This document shows positions 8,536 through 16,894 of a stretch of DNA of 64,000 bases, piece after piece. A program made the position numbers and the translations under genes. The stretch lies in the NCBI GenBank assembly GCA_000722615.1, contig JOKI01000012.1, positions 62,001-126,000 on the forward strand. The letters are read 5' to 3'. Source of the DNA: Pseudorhizobium pelagicum. Its GTDB lineage: Bacteria; Pseudomonadota; Alphaproteobacteria; Rhizobiales; Rhizobiaceae. Below the pieces are notes generated by a model that was not told the origin of the DNA, ran no database searches, and was given only the letters and a program-made list of their open reading frames with translations. Position 1 is the first letter of the stretch, and each line of letters starts with the position of its first letter.

Positions 8536-9690
8536 TTATGCTTCCTGGCGTTCGCGGGCCTGACGTCCTGCTTTCCTCAACAGGCAGCGGGACCAGTAGA
8601 CCGGATCCTGCCACCATCCCATCATCCGCCACGCTGGCGGTACCGGAAGCGTGTTGATCGCCTCAATGAGAGGTTGCTGCGGCACATGTGTATAGTAGCG
8701 GCTCATATCGTCAGCAGCATGGCCAAGGATCTGGTCTTTGATGTGCGGGTGCACACCGTTGATCACCAGCTGCGTAGAGACAGTGTGCCTCGCGGTATAG
8801 GGCGATATTTCATTGATGACGATGCCCTTCTTCGCCAGGCGCTTTCTGGCGCCGGTCACAGCATTTGCTATCTGCCCACCAAATTCCTCTGTCGGCGGGT
8901 AGGGCTCTCCCTTGTGGGAGCGGAACAGGATGCCGCCGCGGGTTATCAGTGAGGTATAGAGCGGCACGAGAAATTCATGGATCGGTACGCCGCGGGGCTC
9001 ACCAGTCTTCGTCTTGTCGATCGTGATCCACCGGGCGTCGAGGTTGATGTCTTTCGCCTCGAGCGTGAAGAGCTCAATCGGGCGCATGCCGCTATAGAAG
9101 AGGGCGGTCATGATCTGCGCCGTGGCCGGTGTCATGGAGGAGACGAACTGCGCGGCACGGTCGTAGCTTACGGGTTTGGTGCCTGCGCGCTCGCGCTTCA
9201 GGATGGTGACGTTGGTGCCCTTCGGTTTCCTCGGCCGTCTCCACTGACGCGTCTCTGCCCATTGGTTGACGACAGCGTTGTTCCAGACGGCGATGAAGGG
9301 CGTGTAGCACTGCCGGTTCCGCGTCTCGGCCGATGCTTTGGGGAACAGGACGCGGGCGGCCATATCAAGATCGGCCTGGCTAAGATCCTTCAGCAACTTT
9401 CCCCTGAAATGCGCAGCGATGCCAGAGACCTTCCCCGCCGGCGAAACCTTGATCAGGAAGCGGGCCGATCCTCCGGATGCGATATAGGCGTCAGCCGCTT
9501 CTTCGAAGGTGACGAGGGCTTTCTTTCCGTGGACGCTTTCGGCGAGGAGGCGGCTTTCGATCTTGACGCGGATTTCGTCCGCGACTTTGCGGTCGCATGT
9601 GCCAGTAGATTCGAAAACGCTTTGTCCGCGGACGGTGCCCCGGACGTACCAGTTGTCGGAGCCTTTTCGCTGGATGAGTTTGAGGGGCAT
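8536..9690 (-). CDS. int: Phage integrase (tyrosine recombinase)
   Basis: 384 residues from ATG 9690 (a TTG start at 9705 is possible). It has an N-terminal arm-binding and core-binding part, then the catalytic domain with Arg in SGMRPIEL, Lys in DKTKTGEPR, Arg in YTARHTV, LGH, and the nucleophile Tyr in RYYTHV. The usual first His of the H-x-x-R box is Tyr here. Its position beside attL and its strand fit the main integrase acting on tRNA-Thr(GGT). It is the distal gene of the leftward early operon and overlaps the HTH gene at 9453-9860. Confidence 0.93.
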   Translation of the reverse strand: MPLKLIQRKGSDNWYVRGTVRGQSVFESTGTCDRKVADEIRVKIESRLLAESVHGKKALVTFEEAADAYIASGGSARFLIKVSPAGKVSGIAAHFRGKLLKDLSQADLDMAARVLFPKASAETRNRQCYTPFIAVWNNAVVNQWAETRQWRRPRKPKGTNVTILKRERAGTKPVSYDRAAQFVSSMTPATAQIMTALFYSGMRPIELFTLEAKDINLDARWITIDKTKTGEPRGVPIHEFLVPLYTSLITRGGILFRSHKGEPYPPTEEFGGQIANAVTGARKRLAKKGIVINEISPYTARHTVSTQLVINGVHPHIKDQILGHAADDMSRYYTHVPQQPLIEAINTLPVPPAWRMMGWWQDPVYWSRCLLRKAGRQARERQEA

Positions 9691-9860
9691 CGAAGCAGTT
9701 CCCAAATGGTGCGGAGGTCTTCATCGCTGAAGAGGTAGTCGCGGCCAGACACAGTGCACAGGCCGTGCGCTTTCGCAATCTTTGCAACGCGGCGCTTATT
9801 GATCCGTAAATGCGCCGCGGCTTCGTCCAAGGTATGGACGTTTCCTATCGGTCCGCTCAT
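9453..9860 (-). CDS. Excisionase-like helix-turn-helix protein overlapping int
   Basis: 135 residues from ATG 9860. Residues 8-60 look like an HTH_17/excisionase MerR-type domain (TLDEAAAHLRINKRRVAKIAKAHGL, then YLFSDEDLRTIWELL). The remainder is Ser/Lys/Pro-rich and overlaps the integrase frame for 238 bp, so it may be an unstructured tail or the natural consequence of overlap. It probably directs excision together with Int. The start overlaps the preceding small gene as ATGA. Confidence 0.65.
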   Translation of the reverse strand: MSGPIGNVHTLDEAAAHLRINKRRVAKIAKAHGLCTVSGRDYLFSDEDLRTIWELLRCPSNSSSEKAPTTGTSGAPSADKAFSNLLAHATAKSRTKSASRSKAASSPKASTERKPSSPSKKRLTPISHPEDRPAS

Positions 9861-10036
9861 CGTGAAGCCTCCGGATTTTTCTTCAAGGCGTTGCCGCTGG
9901 TGACCATGGTATAGCCGTCTGCGAAGCGGACGAGACGGCTGTTCATGACCTTGGTTCGGATCATGACCTCGCATGGCTGGCCTTTTCGCCCCTGTCGGTT
10001 CCAGCGGAAAATGTAGGGAAGAGATCGATCAGCCAT
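9857..10036 (-). CDS. 59-residue phage protein, unknown
   Basis: ATG at 10034-10036 and TGA at 9857-9859. It overlaps the ASCH gene upstream and the HTH gene downstream, so it is a coupled member of the operon. The peptide begins MADRSLPYIFRWNR and contains KGQPCEVMIRTKVMNSRLVRF, basic and with one cysteine. Both ends fall precisely in overlapping stop/start motifs, which supports it as a real gene. Function unknown. Confidence 0.7.
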   Translation of the reverse strand: MADRSLPYIFRWNRQGRKGQPCEVMIRTKVMNSRLVRFADGYTMVTSGNALKKNPEASR

Positions 10037-10538
10037 CGAACAAGCTCCGCTGCGCTTCGGCGGGCTTCAGGCGCGGTCGTTCGATTTGATCCTGGTGGAC
10101 CTCCTCCATCGTCGCCGGCATGCGCTTTCGCCACTCAAAGAACCCAAGGGCACCTTTCAAAGGGATCGGCTTTTCCAGCGGCGTCTGCTCGGCAAGGACA
10201 ATGCCGTAACGCCCGAAGAACCACGGGCTGTCATGGTTCTCCACCACATCGACGATCGTAGCTGTGCCGATGATCGCGCCGAAGTCTGGCGTCTGCGTCA
10301 ACGACATCTCCAGAGGCGGCACGCTCACCGGGTGAACATAGCCATGCAGGACGTTGAGATAGTCCTCGCGGTCTTCCTCATAGTTGCGCTTGTTATAGGC
10401 GCTGGCATGGATGCAGATCGGGCCGCGCAGCTTCGTGGTCCACTTGCGGTTCTCAATGTCTTTCCAGCCGTGGACGATCGCGTGGGCCCATGGCTGGCGA
10501 ATCGACAGGGCAAGGCTGGGGAGCATGATGTCAGTCAT
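10029..10538 (-). CDS. ASCH-domain protein
   Basis: 169 residues from ATG 10538, overlapping the stop of the Lar-like gene. The N-terminus ALSIRQPWAHAIVHGWKDIENR is the typical ASCH start, followed by the GPICIHAS strand, TATIVDVVEN and GALGFFEW. ASCH domains are RNA- or nucleic-acid-related beta-barrels similar to PUA/YTH and are frequent in phages. The substrate is unknown. It belongs to the leftward early operon. Confidence 0.85.
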   Translation of the reverse strand: MTDIMLPSLALSIRQPWAHAIVHGWKDIENRKWTTKLRGPICIHASAYNKRNYEEDREDYLNVLHGYVHPVSVPPLEMSLTQTPDFGAIIGTATIVDVVENHDSPWFFGRYGIVLAEQTPLEKPIPLKGALGFFEWRKRMPATMEEVHQDQIERPRLKPAEAQRSLFDG

Positions 10539-11418
10539 CGGACCCCACCTCCCTCGGCTGCGGTGATGGGAGAGTGGCCTCCGTATCTGCCCATGGCTCA
10601 AGACGGCAGAACGTTGGATCGACCGCTTGATAAAGAAGGTGGTACGCCTCAGAAACATCGTTCGCGATCAGAGCGTCACGTATCGCGATTACTGTCTCGG
10701 CTGGCAGGGTGACTACCGCATGCGGAACGGGAGCGGGCGTCACAGCAAGGGTGCGAATGGCGTCAGCGATGGCAACGCCGGCTTCGGATCTCTTAGGGAA
10801 GATGCCGGTCTTGATGTCGTGAGCTATCCAGTTCTTGTCGCGGAATGCCTCCGCTGCGGTCGCGGCTTCTGCCAGCGCCTCACGGCGCGCATAGTCCTTC
10901 GCCTTGGCGATCTCGTCACGCATCCGTTTCATGCTGTAGCGCGGGCCGTCGTCACCGATCACATTCGGTTGGGGCGATGGGTTGGCGGCCCGTAGCATCG
11001 CCTTGAAAGCAGATGCCATGGCGGTGCACCCGTCCTCGTCCCGAGGTGCGGAATGGTAAGCCTCTTCCCCTGCAAGGAGCATATCCTCAGTCGGCTCGTA
11101 GTTATCCAGCGCGACATCGCCGACAATGGCAGCGAGATCGTCGGCTGGCTCCATGAAGACATGATCGCTCTCGACGGTGCGACCAGCATAAAGCTCAGTG
11201 ATCGTATAGGTGCCGACAGCTATGGTCGGCTTCCCCCGCACATTCGGCTGGGGCGCGGGTGCGCGGCGGTTCCACCAATCGGTGGCGATCTGAGGGGTGA
11301 TCTCACCGTCGGCCGGAAGAGGGCCTAGCGCCTGGCACTGCTGGCACTGGATCTCCTTGCCGAAATGTTTGAGGCGATCGCCGCCACAGAACGGGCATGG
11401 CAGAAGCTTGTCGGTCAC
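10531..11418 (-). CDS. Lar-like zinc-ribbon (restriction alleviation) modular protein
   Basis: 295 residues from GTG 11418, overlapping the methylase stop. Residues 5-45 are a Lar-type zinc ribbon: LPCPFCGGDRL, IQCQQCQALGP and WWNRRAP. The rest is a chain of short, apparently unrelated modules separated by proline-rich linkers (PAPQPNV, PSPQPNV, PSPQPREV). Lar proteins relieve host type I restriction, which would suit its place beside a DNA adenine methylase; only the ribbon supports that here. Confidence 0.72.
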   Translation of the reverse strand: MTDKLLPCPFCGGDRLKHFGKEIQCQQCQALGPLPADGEITPQIATDWWNRRAPAPQPNVRGKPTIAVGTYTITELYAGRTVESDHVFMEPADDLAAIVGDVALDNYEPTEDMLLAGEEAYHSAPRDEDGCTAMASAFKAMLRAANPSPQPNVIGDDGPRYSMKRMRDEIAKAKDYARREALAEAATAAEAFRDKNWIAHDIKTGIFPKRSEAGVAIADAIRTLAVTPAPVPHAVVTLPAETVIAIRDALIANDVSEAYHLLYQAVDPTFCRLEPWADTEATLPSPQPREVGSDD

Positions 11419-12290
11419 GCGGCGTCTCCCGTGAGATTGGAGAAAAGCGGGGATCGCTCGGCATGGAGGCGCGAAGCGCAGTGCGGGTTGATCCACAGAA
11501 CCTCAGTTCGATCTAAGGCGCCGTCGGCATGCGCAGCCACTTCGACCCGCTCCCAGCCGGTAAGATGTTGATCGTAAGTCTCGGAGGGGTAGCCCGACAG
11601 AACCACGGCTGCACGGCAGCTCACGATGCGGTCGAGCAACTGGATGTGCTGCTCGTCGGTCAGCTCGTGCTTGTACGCATGATATTGCGCGCCGCTGCGC
11701 CGCTTCTGCGATCGGGTGTCAGGGACGTACGGCGGGTCGAGGTAGATCAGAGCCTCGGCTTCGTCATACCGATCGATGATTTGAAAGGCTGGCCGGTTCT
11801 CGATCAGAACCCCTTGCATGCGATCTGTGACCGCCTGCAGCGCGCCTGGTAGTGTCGGCCATTCGCCGGCCGGCAACGCACCACCCCGGTTGACCATGCT
11901 GGCCCGAAAGCCTGTGCTCTTCTGGCTTATCGCCGAGCTTGAGCCGTGTCCCATGTAGGAGCGCACGACGAGGCGGCGAGCGCGCTCGATCGGTTCTTCG
12001 GTCGGATCGAACGCGGCATCATACTCTTCGCGCGAAAATGGGGTCAGGTCTATCAAGCGGCGCAACTCGCTGGCGCTTGAGGTGTCTCGAAGCACCCTGA
12101 AAAGGTTGACCACCTCGCCGTCGAGGTCGTTGTAGCATTCACCCATAGAGCGCGGTTTGCGAAGCAGAACGGATGCGGCTCCACCGAACGGCTCGACATA
12201 GAGACGATGCGCGGGGAAGTGGCTGATGATCCAAGGGGCGAGGCGCCACTTGCCGCCGAGGTAGCGGAGAACGGGACGGGTTGGCGTCAT
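11415..12290 (-). CDS. D12-class DNA adenine N6-methyltransferase
   Basis: 291 residues, a normal length for Dam-type enzymes. Visible motifs are RYLGGKWRLAPWI near 9 (motif X), EPFGGAASVLLRK near 33 (SAM-binding motif I), YNDLDGEVVNLFRVLRD, and the catalytic IYLDPPYVPDT near 183. It would methylate adenine in a short target and protect phage DNA from restriction. It is coupled to its neighbours by overlapping start and stop codons. The target sequence cannot be read off. Confidence 0.9.
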   Translation of the reverse strand: MTPTRPVLRYLGGKWRLAPWIISHFPAHRLYVEPFGGAASVLLRKPRSMGECYNDLDGEVVNLFRVLRDTSSASELRRLIDLTPFSREEYDAAFDPTEEPIERARRLVVRSYMGHGSSSAISQKSTGFRASMVNRGGALPAGEWPTLPGALQAVTDRMQGVLIENRPAFQIIDRYDEAEALIYLDPPYVPDTRSQKRRSGAQYHAYKHELTDEQHIQLLDRIVSCRAAVVLSGYPSETYDQHLTGWERVEVAAHADGALDRTEVLWINPHCASRLHAERSPLFSNLTGDAA

Positions 12291-13396
12291 TCTGCCGAGC
12301 CCTCCGTGGTGGAGAGGACCGACAGGATGCGGCGCTCGTAGTCAGCTTGGGCTGCGACTTTGGCGTCGTCGGCGGTCGGGAAGTCTCCGATCTCGGTGGC
12401 CTCACTGTAGACTGCCGTCCAGCCTTCGCCGTCGATCTCGCTGTAGTGCTGGGCGTAGAACTCACCGAAGGGGGTGGTCGCCTCGAAAGACTTCCCCAGC
12501 GGCTTCCACTCAAGCGGCTTCACCCGCACATTCGACTGGGGTGCGGGGTCGTCTTCGATCACTTCCAAGGCCTTCGCCCGATAGTAGGCAGCGATCAACG
12601 GAACGCCGAACCTGTCGGCGCAATGCCTGATCTTGCCTTGCTGTTCGGGCGATAAGGCGTTGAACTCTGTTTCCCAATTTCGCTCATCTGGGCTAGGCGC
12701 GTTGGCGGCGACCATTTCAGCCGAATTAAGGTATTCGAACTGATGTGTCGCGTCGGCGCGTAGTGGCGGGTCACCCTCTGCGCGTGTCTGCAGTGTTGCG
12801 TTGGCGTGTGCTTTGCCTCTCTCGTACCCTTTCTGGAACGAGGCTTGGGCGGCATCCCATGCCAGCGCCTTATCAACGTGATCTCCCCCGTCCAAATGCG
12901 CGGTGGACGATATGGCACCGAGAAGCTTCCGGAGCTCGGCTGCCAAGATTGGGACCTGGTCGAGGCGATCATTCGCGAAACCAAGATTTCTCCAGATGAT
13001 GAGGGCGGTTTTTTCTAGGTCATCTGCCACCAAATGTGACTCGGGTGAGGGGGTGGCGGAGCGACGGTAGGAGATGAGTTCCCGGGCTAGTCGCCCAGCA
13101 TCATCAGCCCGGAGCTTTGCCCACTGCTCAAGCTCTTCGTCCGTTACGTCCGCTCGTGGATGGGCTGAAGCAGGCTGTCCCGTCGACAGGACTGCCGACA
13201 CAGCATCCCGCCACCGATCCTTCACATAGTCGGGCAGCTTATCCCAATCCGTGACGAGCGCGAGCTCGCCCTGAAAGCGGCCCTCATAGCAAGCCCGGGC
13301 GGCGCGATCGAAAGGTCGCGGCATGTTCTCATGTACACCTGGCGTCGGCTGACGGTTTGACATCACCTGATCTCCAATAGGGGTTTGCTCACGCAT
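12287..13396 (-). CDS. Modular phage protein, unknown
   Basis: 369 residues from ATG 13396, preceded by AGGGAG; GTG 13411 and ATG 13363 are alternatives. I do not recognise the whole protein. It consists of several short modules (LPDYVKDRWRDAVSAVL; DEELEQWAKLRADDAGRLARELI; a C-terminal KPLEWKPLGKSFEATTPFGEF segment) with a PAPQSNV linker like those in the Lar-like neighbour. The shared linker suggests reassembly of cassettes. Cytoplasmic; no membrane segment. Confidence 0.6.
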   Translation of the reverse strand: MREQTPIGDQVMSNRQPTPGVHENMPRPFDRAARACYEGRFQGELALVTDWDKLPDYVKDRWRDAVSAVLSTGQPASAHPRADVTDEELEQWAKLRADDAGRLARELISYRRSATPSPESHLVADDLEKTALIIWRNLGFANDRLDQVPILAAELRKLLGAISSTAHLDGGDHVDKALAWDAAQASFQKGYERGKAHANATLQTRAEGDPPLRADATHQFEYLNSAEMVAANAPSPDERNWETEFNALSPEQQGKIRHCADRFGVPLIAAYYRAKALEVIEDDPAPQSNVRVKPLEWKPLGKSFEATTPFGEFYAQHYSEIDGEGWTAVYSEATEIGDFPTADDAKVAAQADYERRILSVLSTTEGSAE

Positions 13397-13407
13397 CCTC
13401 GTCTCCC

Positions 13408-14517
13408 TCACACGCGCATCGGCATCAGGACGATGACGTTCTCGACATGGTCGCCGTCGGCGCGCAGCACGGCCGGTGAGCCGGTCTCACCGAGGTGCAT
13501 GCGGATCGTGCTGTCGGAGAGGTTGGCGAGAGCGTCGTTGACGTATTTGGCGTTGAAGCCTGTCTCCAGATCGGCGTCGCCTTCATAGGCAACCTCGTCC
13601 TCGGCATTGCCGGCGTCCGGATTGCTGACCTGCAGCTTCAGGGACCCGCCGGCGAAGGTCATCTTTACCGCCCGACCGTTGCCCGTGGAGACGGTCGACA
13701 CTCGGTCAATCGCTGCGGCGAGCTGCTTGCCCTCGATCTCGATGAACGCTTCGTTGTTCGGGATGACACGCTGGTAGTCCGGAAACGTGCCGTCGATCAG
13801 TTTCGACAACAGCACCATGTCGCCGATGAGCAACCGGATCTTCGCGTCCGACACCTGGAGAGTGATCGAACCTTCCTTCGGCAGATGCTTGGCGATCGCC
13901 TCCACTGTCTTCTTCGGAATGATGATCCCGGGCATGTCCTGCGGCACGTCATCGAGCGGGATGAACCGCTTCGACAGTCGGTGACCGTCCGTCGCCACCA
14001 GCTTCAGGCCGGTCGGCGCGGGATGAAAGAAGATGCCGTTCAGGTAGTAGCGGGTCTCTTCCGTTGAGATCGCGAAGCGGACGGACGTGATGGCACGCTC
14101 GAGCGCCGCGGCAGGGATCTCCACCGAGAACGGTAGCTCTGCACCTTCCAGCGACGGGAAATCATGCGGAGATAAAACAGACAGCCGGAACCGGGAGCAG
14201 CCCGACTTGATGGTCACGGACGACAGGTCCGCATCGGTAGCCTCTACCCGCACATCAGCGCCGTCCGGCAGCTTCTTGACGATATCCATCAGCATGTGGG
14301 CCGGAATGGTGAACCCGCGAAAATCCGTGTCGACGGTCGCGGCGAAGGGCACTGTCGCCTCGACGTCGAGATCGCTCACCCTCGCGGTCAGCTTGCCGCT
14401 GTTTCCCCAGAGGTCAATCAGGACATTCTGCAGAATCGGGATCGTGTTGCGGCGCTCTACGATCTGACTGACCAGCCTTAGGGCGTCCAGGATCGATGAC
14501 TTGCTTGCGGTGAACAT
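13408..14517 (-). CDS. dnaN: DNA polymerase III beta subunit (sliding clamp)
   Basis: 369 residues, about the length of chromosomal clamps. The three-domain clamp is evident: VERRNTIPILQNVLI at the start, SKRFIPLDD in the middle, KTVEAIAKHLP, LIDGTFPDYQRVIP, and the C-terminal VIVLMPMRV, which matches the clamp's usual MPMR(L/V) ending. It gives the phage its own processivity factor, presumably recruiting the host polymerase. It lies with SSB and DUF2303 in the leftward operon. Confidence 0.93.
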   Translation of the reverse strand: MFTASKSSILDALRLVSQIVERRNTIPILQNVLIDLWGNSGKLTARVSDLDVEATVPFAATVDTDFRGFTIPAHMLMDIVKKLPDGADVRVEATDADLSSVTIKSGCSRFRLSVLSPHDFPSLEGAELPFSVEIPAAALERAITSVRFAISTEETRYYLNGIFFHPAPTGLKLVATDGHRLSKRFIPLDDVPQDMPGIIIPKKTVEAIAKHLPKEGSITLQVSDAKIRLLIGDMVLLSKLIDGTFPDYQRVIPNNEAFIEIEGKQLAAAIDRVSTVSTGNGRAVKMTFAGGSLKLQVSNPDAGNAEDEVAYEGDADLETGFNAKYVNDALANLSDSTIRMHLGETGSPAVLRADGDHVENVIVLMPMRV

Positions 14518-14541
14518 GGGAAGCCTCTCGCGAGAGTAAGG

Positions 14542-14564
14542 GGGCGGCGCAGGACGCGCCGCCC
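14542..14564. terminator. GC-rich hairpin between DUF2303 gene and dnaN
   Basis: Stem GGGCGGCGC / GCGCCGCCC with a 5-nt loop, plus a palindrome CTCTCGCGAGAG at 14525-14536. There is no T-run, so it is more likely a partial attenuator or mRNA-processing element within the operon than a full terminator. Confidence 0.4.
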
Positions 14565-14570
14565 TGGGGA

Positions 14571-15485
14571 TCAGGCCTTCATTTCCGCGGTGCCCTGGAA
14601 GGCGGGCAGTTCGGTTGCGGCTGCGGCGCGTTCCAGCGAGAGCTCGACTTCCTCGGTGATGTAAACATCAGGCCGGTAGAGCTGGTAGAACCAGATGAGG
14701 GAGCCGGACTGCAACCGGTATCGGAGCCGCACAGGCACCCGCACCGGCTCGCCGCGGAAGAATGGCGGCAGCTTGATGATGAAGAGGCTCGGCACGTTCA
14801 GCTTCTGGCCGTTCTGGTCCCTGTGCTCTTCCTCGAAGGTGATCTGCGCCTCACCAGACGCCAGCGTCACGTGATTGGCCACCTTGGTCTCGGCGTTCAC
14901 CTTCAGGCCGCGTGAGAGCATCACGATCTCATTCGGGTAGGCGACCTTGCCGCCGAGCTTCTCCTGCCAGTCGGAGACCTCTTCTTCATGCGGCGTGGCG
15001 AGCTCGGCGATCCGGTCTTCGATGAACTCGGCAAACTCCGCCTGCTTCATTGGCTGCGCGTTGCTGCCCACCCATGCCTTCCACTCCTCGGAAAGCGGGA
15101 AGGGGTAGTGAATGCGGTGCTTGCCGTTGTCGGCCGGGCCGGCGGCGCCCTTCTCGTGGTAGTCGATGATCGCGGTCAGCGACGGCTTTTTCCAGTCAAT
15201 GTCGGCGAAGATGACGCTGCTTTCCGTCTTGTGCCTGTCCACCAGGTCGATGAAGCTTTCCAACGTGTCTACCGTCGCTGTGCCTCGCTTGCGGTCCGGC
15301 GTTACCCGCCACTCTTCGACGAGGTGCTTGACGCTAAGGGCGCAACCGGTCTTGGCGTCGATCAGAACGGGAACCGATGAGGGCAGGCCGGGCGAGACCG
15401 GCGGCGAGATGTTATGAAGCGTGACGCCTCCCTCGCGGGTGAGTTCGGCAATGGCATTCACGGCAGTTTCGGATAGCTGATCCAT
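14571..15485 (-). CDS. DUF2303 family phage protein
   Basis: 304 residues. Family-type segments are visible: TVDTLESFIDLVDRHK, SSVIFADIDW, AIIDYHEKG with HRIHYPFPLSEEWKAW, QAEFAEFIEDRI near 165, and LASGEAQITFEEE. DUF2303 proteins are common phage and plasmid early proteins next to SSB and recombination genes, as here; biochemical function is unknown. It lies upstream of dnaN in the same operon. Confidence 0.88.
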   Translation of the reverse strand: MDQLSETAVNAIAELTREGGVTLHNISPPVSPGLPSSVPVLIDAKTGCALSVKHLVEEWRVTPDRKRGTATVDTLESFIDLVDRHKTESSVIFADIDWKKPSLTAIIDYHEKGAAGPADNGKHRIHYPFPLSEEWKAWVGSNAQPMKQAEFAEFIEDRIAELATPHEEEVSDWQEKLGGKVAYPNEIVMLSRGLKVNAETKVANHVTLASGEAQITFEEEHRDQNGQKLNVPSLFIIKLPPFFRGEPVRVPVRLRYRLQSGSLIWFYQLYRPDVYITEEVELSLERAAAATELPAFQGTAEMKA

Positions 15486-15510
15486 GTCCTGTTTCCTTCA
15501 GGGTTAGATT

Positions 15511-15870
15511 TCAGGCGTCTGTGAGCTGAGGGCGGCTGCGGTCGATCTCCCGCGGTCCGCCGAACATGTCGTTCTGCTGCGGGTGCTCGGTCGAGAGCCT
15601 GCCGCCGTCGACGAGGAAGTAGACCGTCGAACGGCGCGGCATCTTCGGCAGCTTGGGCGGAGGGATCTCGGCATTGATCTCGACCATGCCGTTCTTCACC
15701 TCGAGCTTCAGCTTGAGGGATATCTCACCCTTGAAGGTGACCTTCGGCTGGTCGGACGAAAGCTCGTCGAGCTTCTCCAGCACCTTCGTGAAGGCGTCGG
15801 TGAACTCGCGATTGAGTTCGCCGCTTTCCAACATGCCCATGAGGGCCTGCGCATCGCGTATGATCTTCAT
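15511..15870 (-). CDS. Phage early protein, unknown
   Basis: 119 residues from ATG 15870. The N-terminal half is helical and acidic (MLESGELNREFTDAFTKVLEKLDEL), followed by a beta-rich stretch (KVTFKGEISLKLKLEVKNG) and a C-terminus MFGGPREIDRSR. This layout is often seen in small proteins paired with DUF2303 in phages. No catalytic motif. It sits between SSB and DUF2303, so a replication or recombination accessory role is possible. Confidence 0.65.
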   Translation of the reverse strand: MKIIRDAQALMGMLESGELNREFTDAFTKVLEKLDELSSDQPKVTFKGEISLKLKLEVKNGMVEINAEIPPPKLPKMPRRSTVYFLVDGGRLSTEHPQQNDMFGGPREIDRSRPQLTDA

Positions 15871-15882
15871 CTGATCTCTCCG

Positions 15883-16386
15883 TCAAAAAGGGATGTCGTC
15901 GTCGAGATCACGCGAGAAGTTGCCTCCGCCCGCGGTCTGCGAATTTGAGGATTGGCTGGAAGCGCCGGTGGCGCGGTCTTCGTCGAGGCCATAGTCGCCC
16001 GGTCCACTGCCGCCGGCCTGGTAGCCAGAGCCCTGCCGTTTATCGAGCATCTCGAGCTTTGCGTTGAAGCCCTGCAGCACGACCTCGGTCGAGTAGCGAT
16101 CGTTGCCCTGGGTGTCCTGCCACTTGCGCGTCTGGAGCTGGCCCTCGACATAAATCTTGGCGCCCTTCTTCACGTACTGCTCGACGATCTTCGCCAGAGC
16201 CTCGTTGAAGATGACGACCGTATGCCATTCGACCTTTTCGCGGCGCTCGCCGCTGGTGCGGTCGCGCCAGCTTTCGGATGTGGCGAGGCGGATGTTGGCG
16301 ATTGCTCGACCATCCTGGGTGCGGCGGATTTCAGGATCCGCGCCACAGTTGCCGATCAGGATGACCTTGTTGACGGAGCCGGACAT
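15883..16386 (-). CDS. ssb: Single-stranded DNA-binding protein
   Basis: 167 residues. The OB fold covers about 1-110 (MSGSVNKVILIGNCGADPEIR, WHTVVIFNEALAKIVEQYVKKG, YVEGQLQTRKW), then a Gly/Ser/Gln-rich linker and the acidic tip DDDIPF that recruits partner proteins. It is the standard bacterial SSB layout. It protects single strands during phage replication and is encoded directly upstream of the DUF2303 pair. Confidence 0.95.
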   Translation of the reverse strand: MSGSVNKVILIGNCGADPEIRRTQDGRAIANIRLATSESWRDRTSGERREKVEWHTVVIFNEALAKIVEQYVKKGAKIYVEGQLQTRKWQDTQGNDRYSTEVVLQGFNAKLEMLDKRQGSGYQAGGSGPGDYGLDEDRATGASSQSSNSQTAGGGNFSRDLDDDIPF

Positions 16387-16742
16387 CAGGCGTCTCCCAT
16401 GGCAGCGGCCGCTGGTTCTGGCGGGCTAGCGACAGGCCATGACAGCATCACGGCCATAACAGCCGCCGCGAGCATCATGACGACACCAGGCGCGGTCGAA
16501 GCTCGAACATCGCCCTCGATGATGCGCTCGCAATAATCGAGCACGGCCGCGAAGTCGGCCGGTGGCACGAGGCAGCTGCCGTCGGCTTCTGCCAGCGTAA
16601 AAGCACCGCCGGAAAACCGCTGTTCAAGCGGCGAGCCGTCCTTGTGGCAGCCGGCGGTCAACTGCCCGGCTTCGTCGGTCAGGCAGAGCGCCCTGCCGGT
16701 CAGCGGGAAAGACTTGATGGGAGACACCAGGACCTTGGTCAT
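16386..16742 (-). CDS. Phage protein with C-terminal hydrophobic segment, unknown
   Basis: 118 residues, starting at ATG 16742 inside an ATGA overlap with the small gene upstream; its own stop touches the ssb start. The first 80 residues are soluble (VSPIKSFPLTGRALCLTDE, PPADFAAVLDYCERIIEGD). A run of Ala, Met, Val and Leu near residues 84-104 looks like a membrane segment. Not recognised. Confidence 0.6.
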   Translation of the reverse strand: MTKVLVSPIKSFPLTGRALCLTDEAGQLTAGCHKDGSPLEQRFSGGAFTLAEADGSCLVPPADFAAVLDYCERIIEGDVRASTAPGVVMMLAAAVMAVMLSWPVASPPEPAAAAMGDA

Positions 16743-16894
16743 GCTGCCTCGCTTTCGCGCACCACTTTGACTTTGCGGACGATGCCGTCGTAGGTCGTCT
16801 TTGCCTTCACCGATGCCTCCTGGGCCGTCTCGGCGTCTACGTCGAGCTTATGGCCGTCCTCAAAGTGGACTCGGAACGGGACGTGCTTGGCCAT
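16739..16894 (-). CDS. 51-residue phage protein, unknown
   Basis: ATG at 16892-16894 and TGA at 16739-16741. It is linked by stop/start overlaps to both neighbours. The peptide MAKHVPFRVHFEDGHKLD followed by VDAETAQEASVKAKTTYDG resembles small one-sheet, one-helix proteins. The perfect fit of both ends between neighbours supports it as real. Function unknown. Confidence 0.68.
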   Translation of the reverse strand: MAKHVPFRVHFEDGHKLDVDAETAQEASVKAKTTYDGIVRKVKVVRESEAA

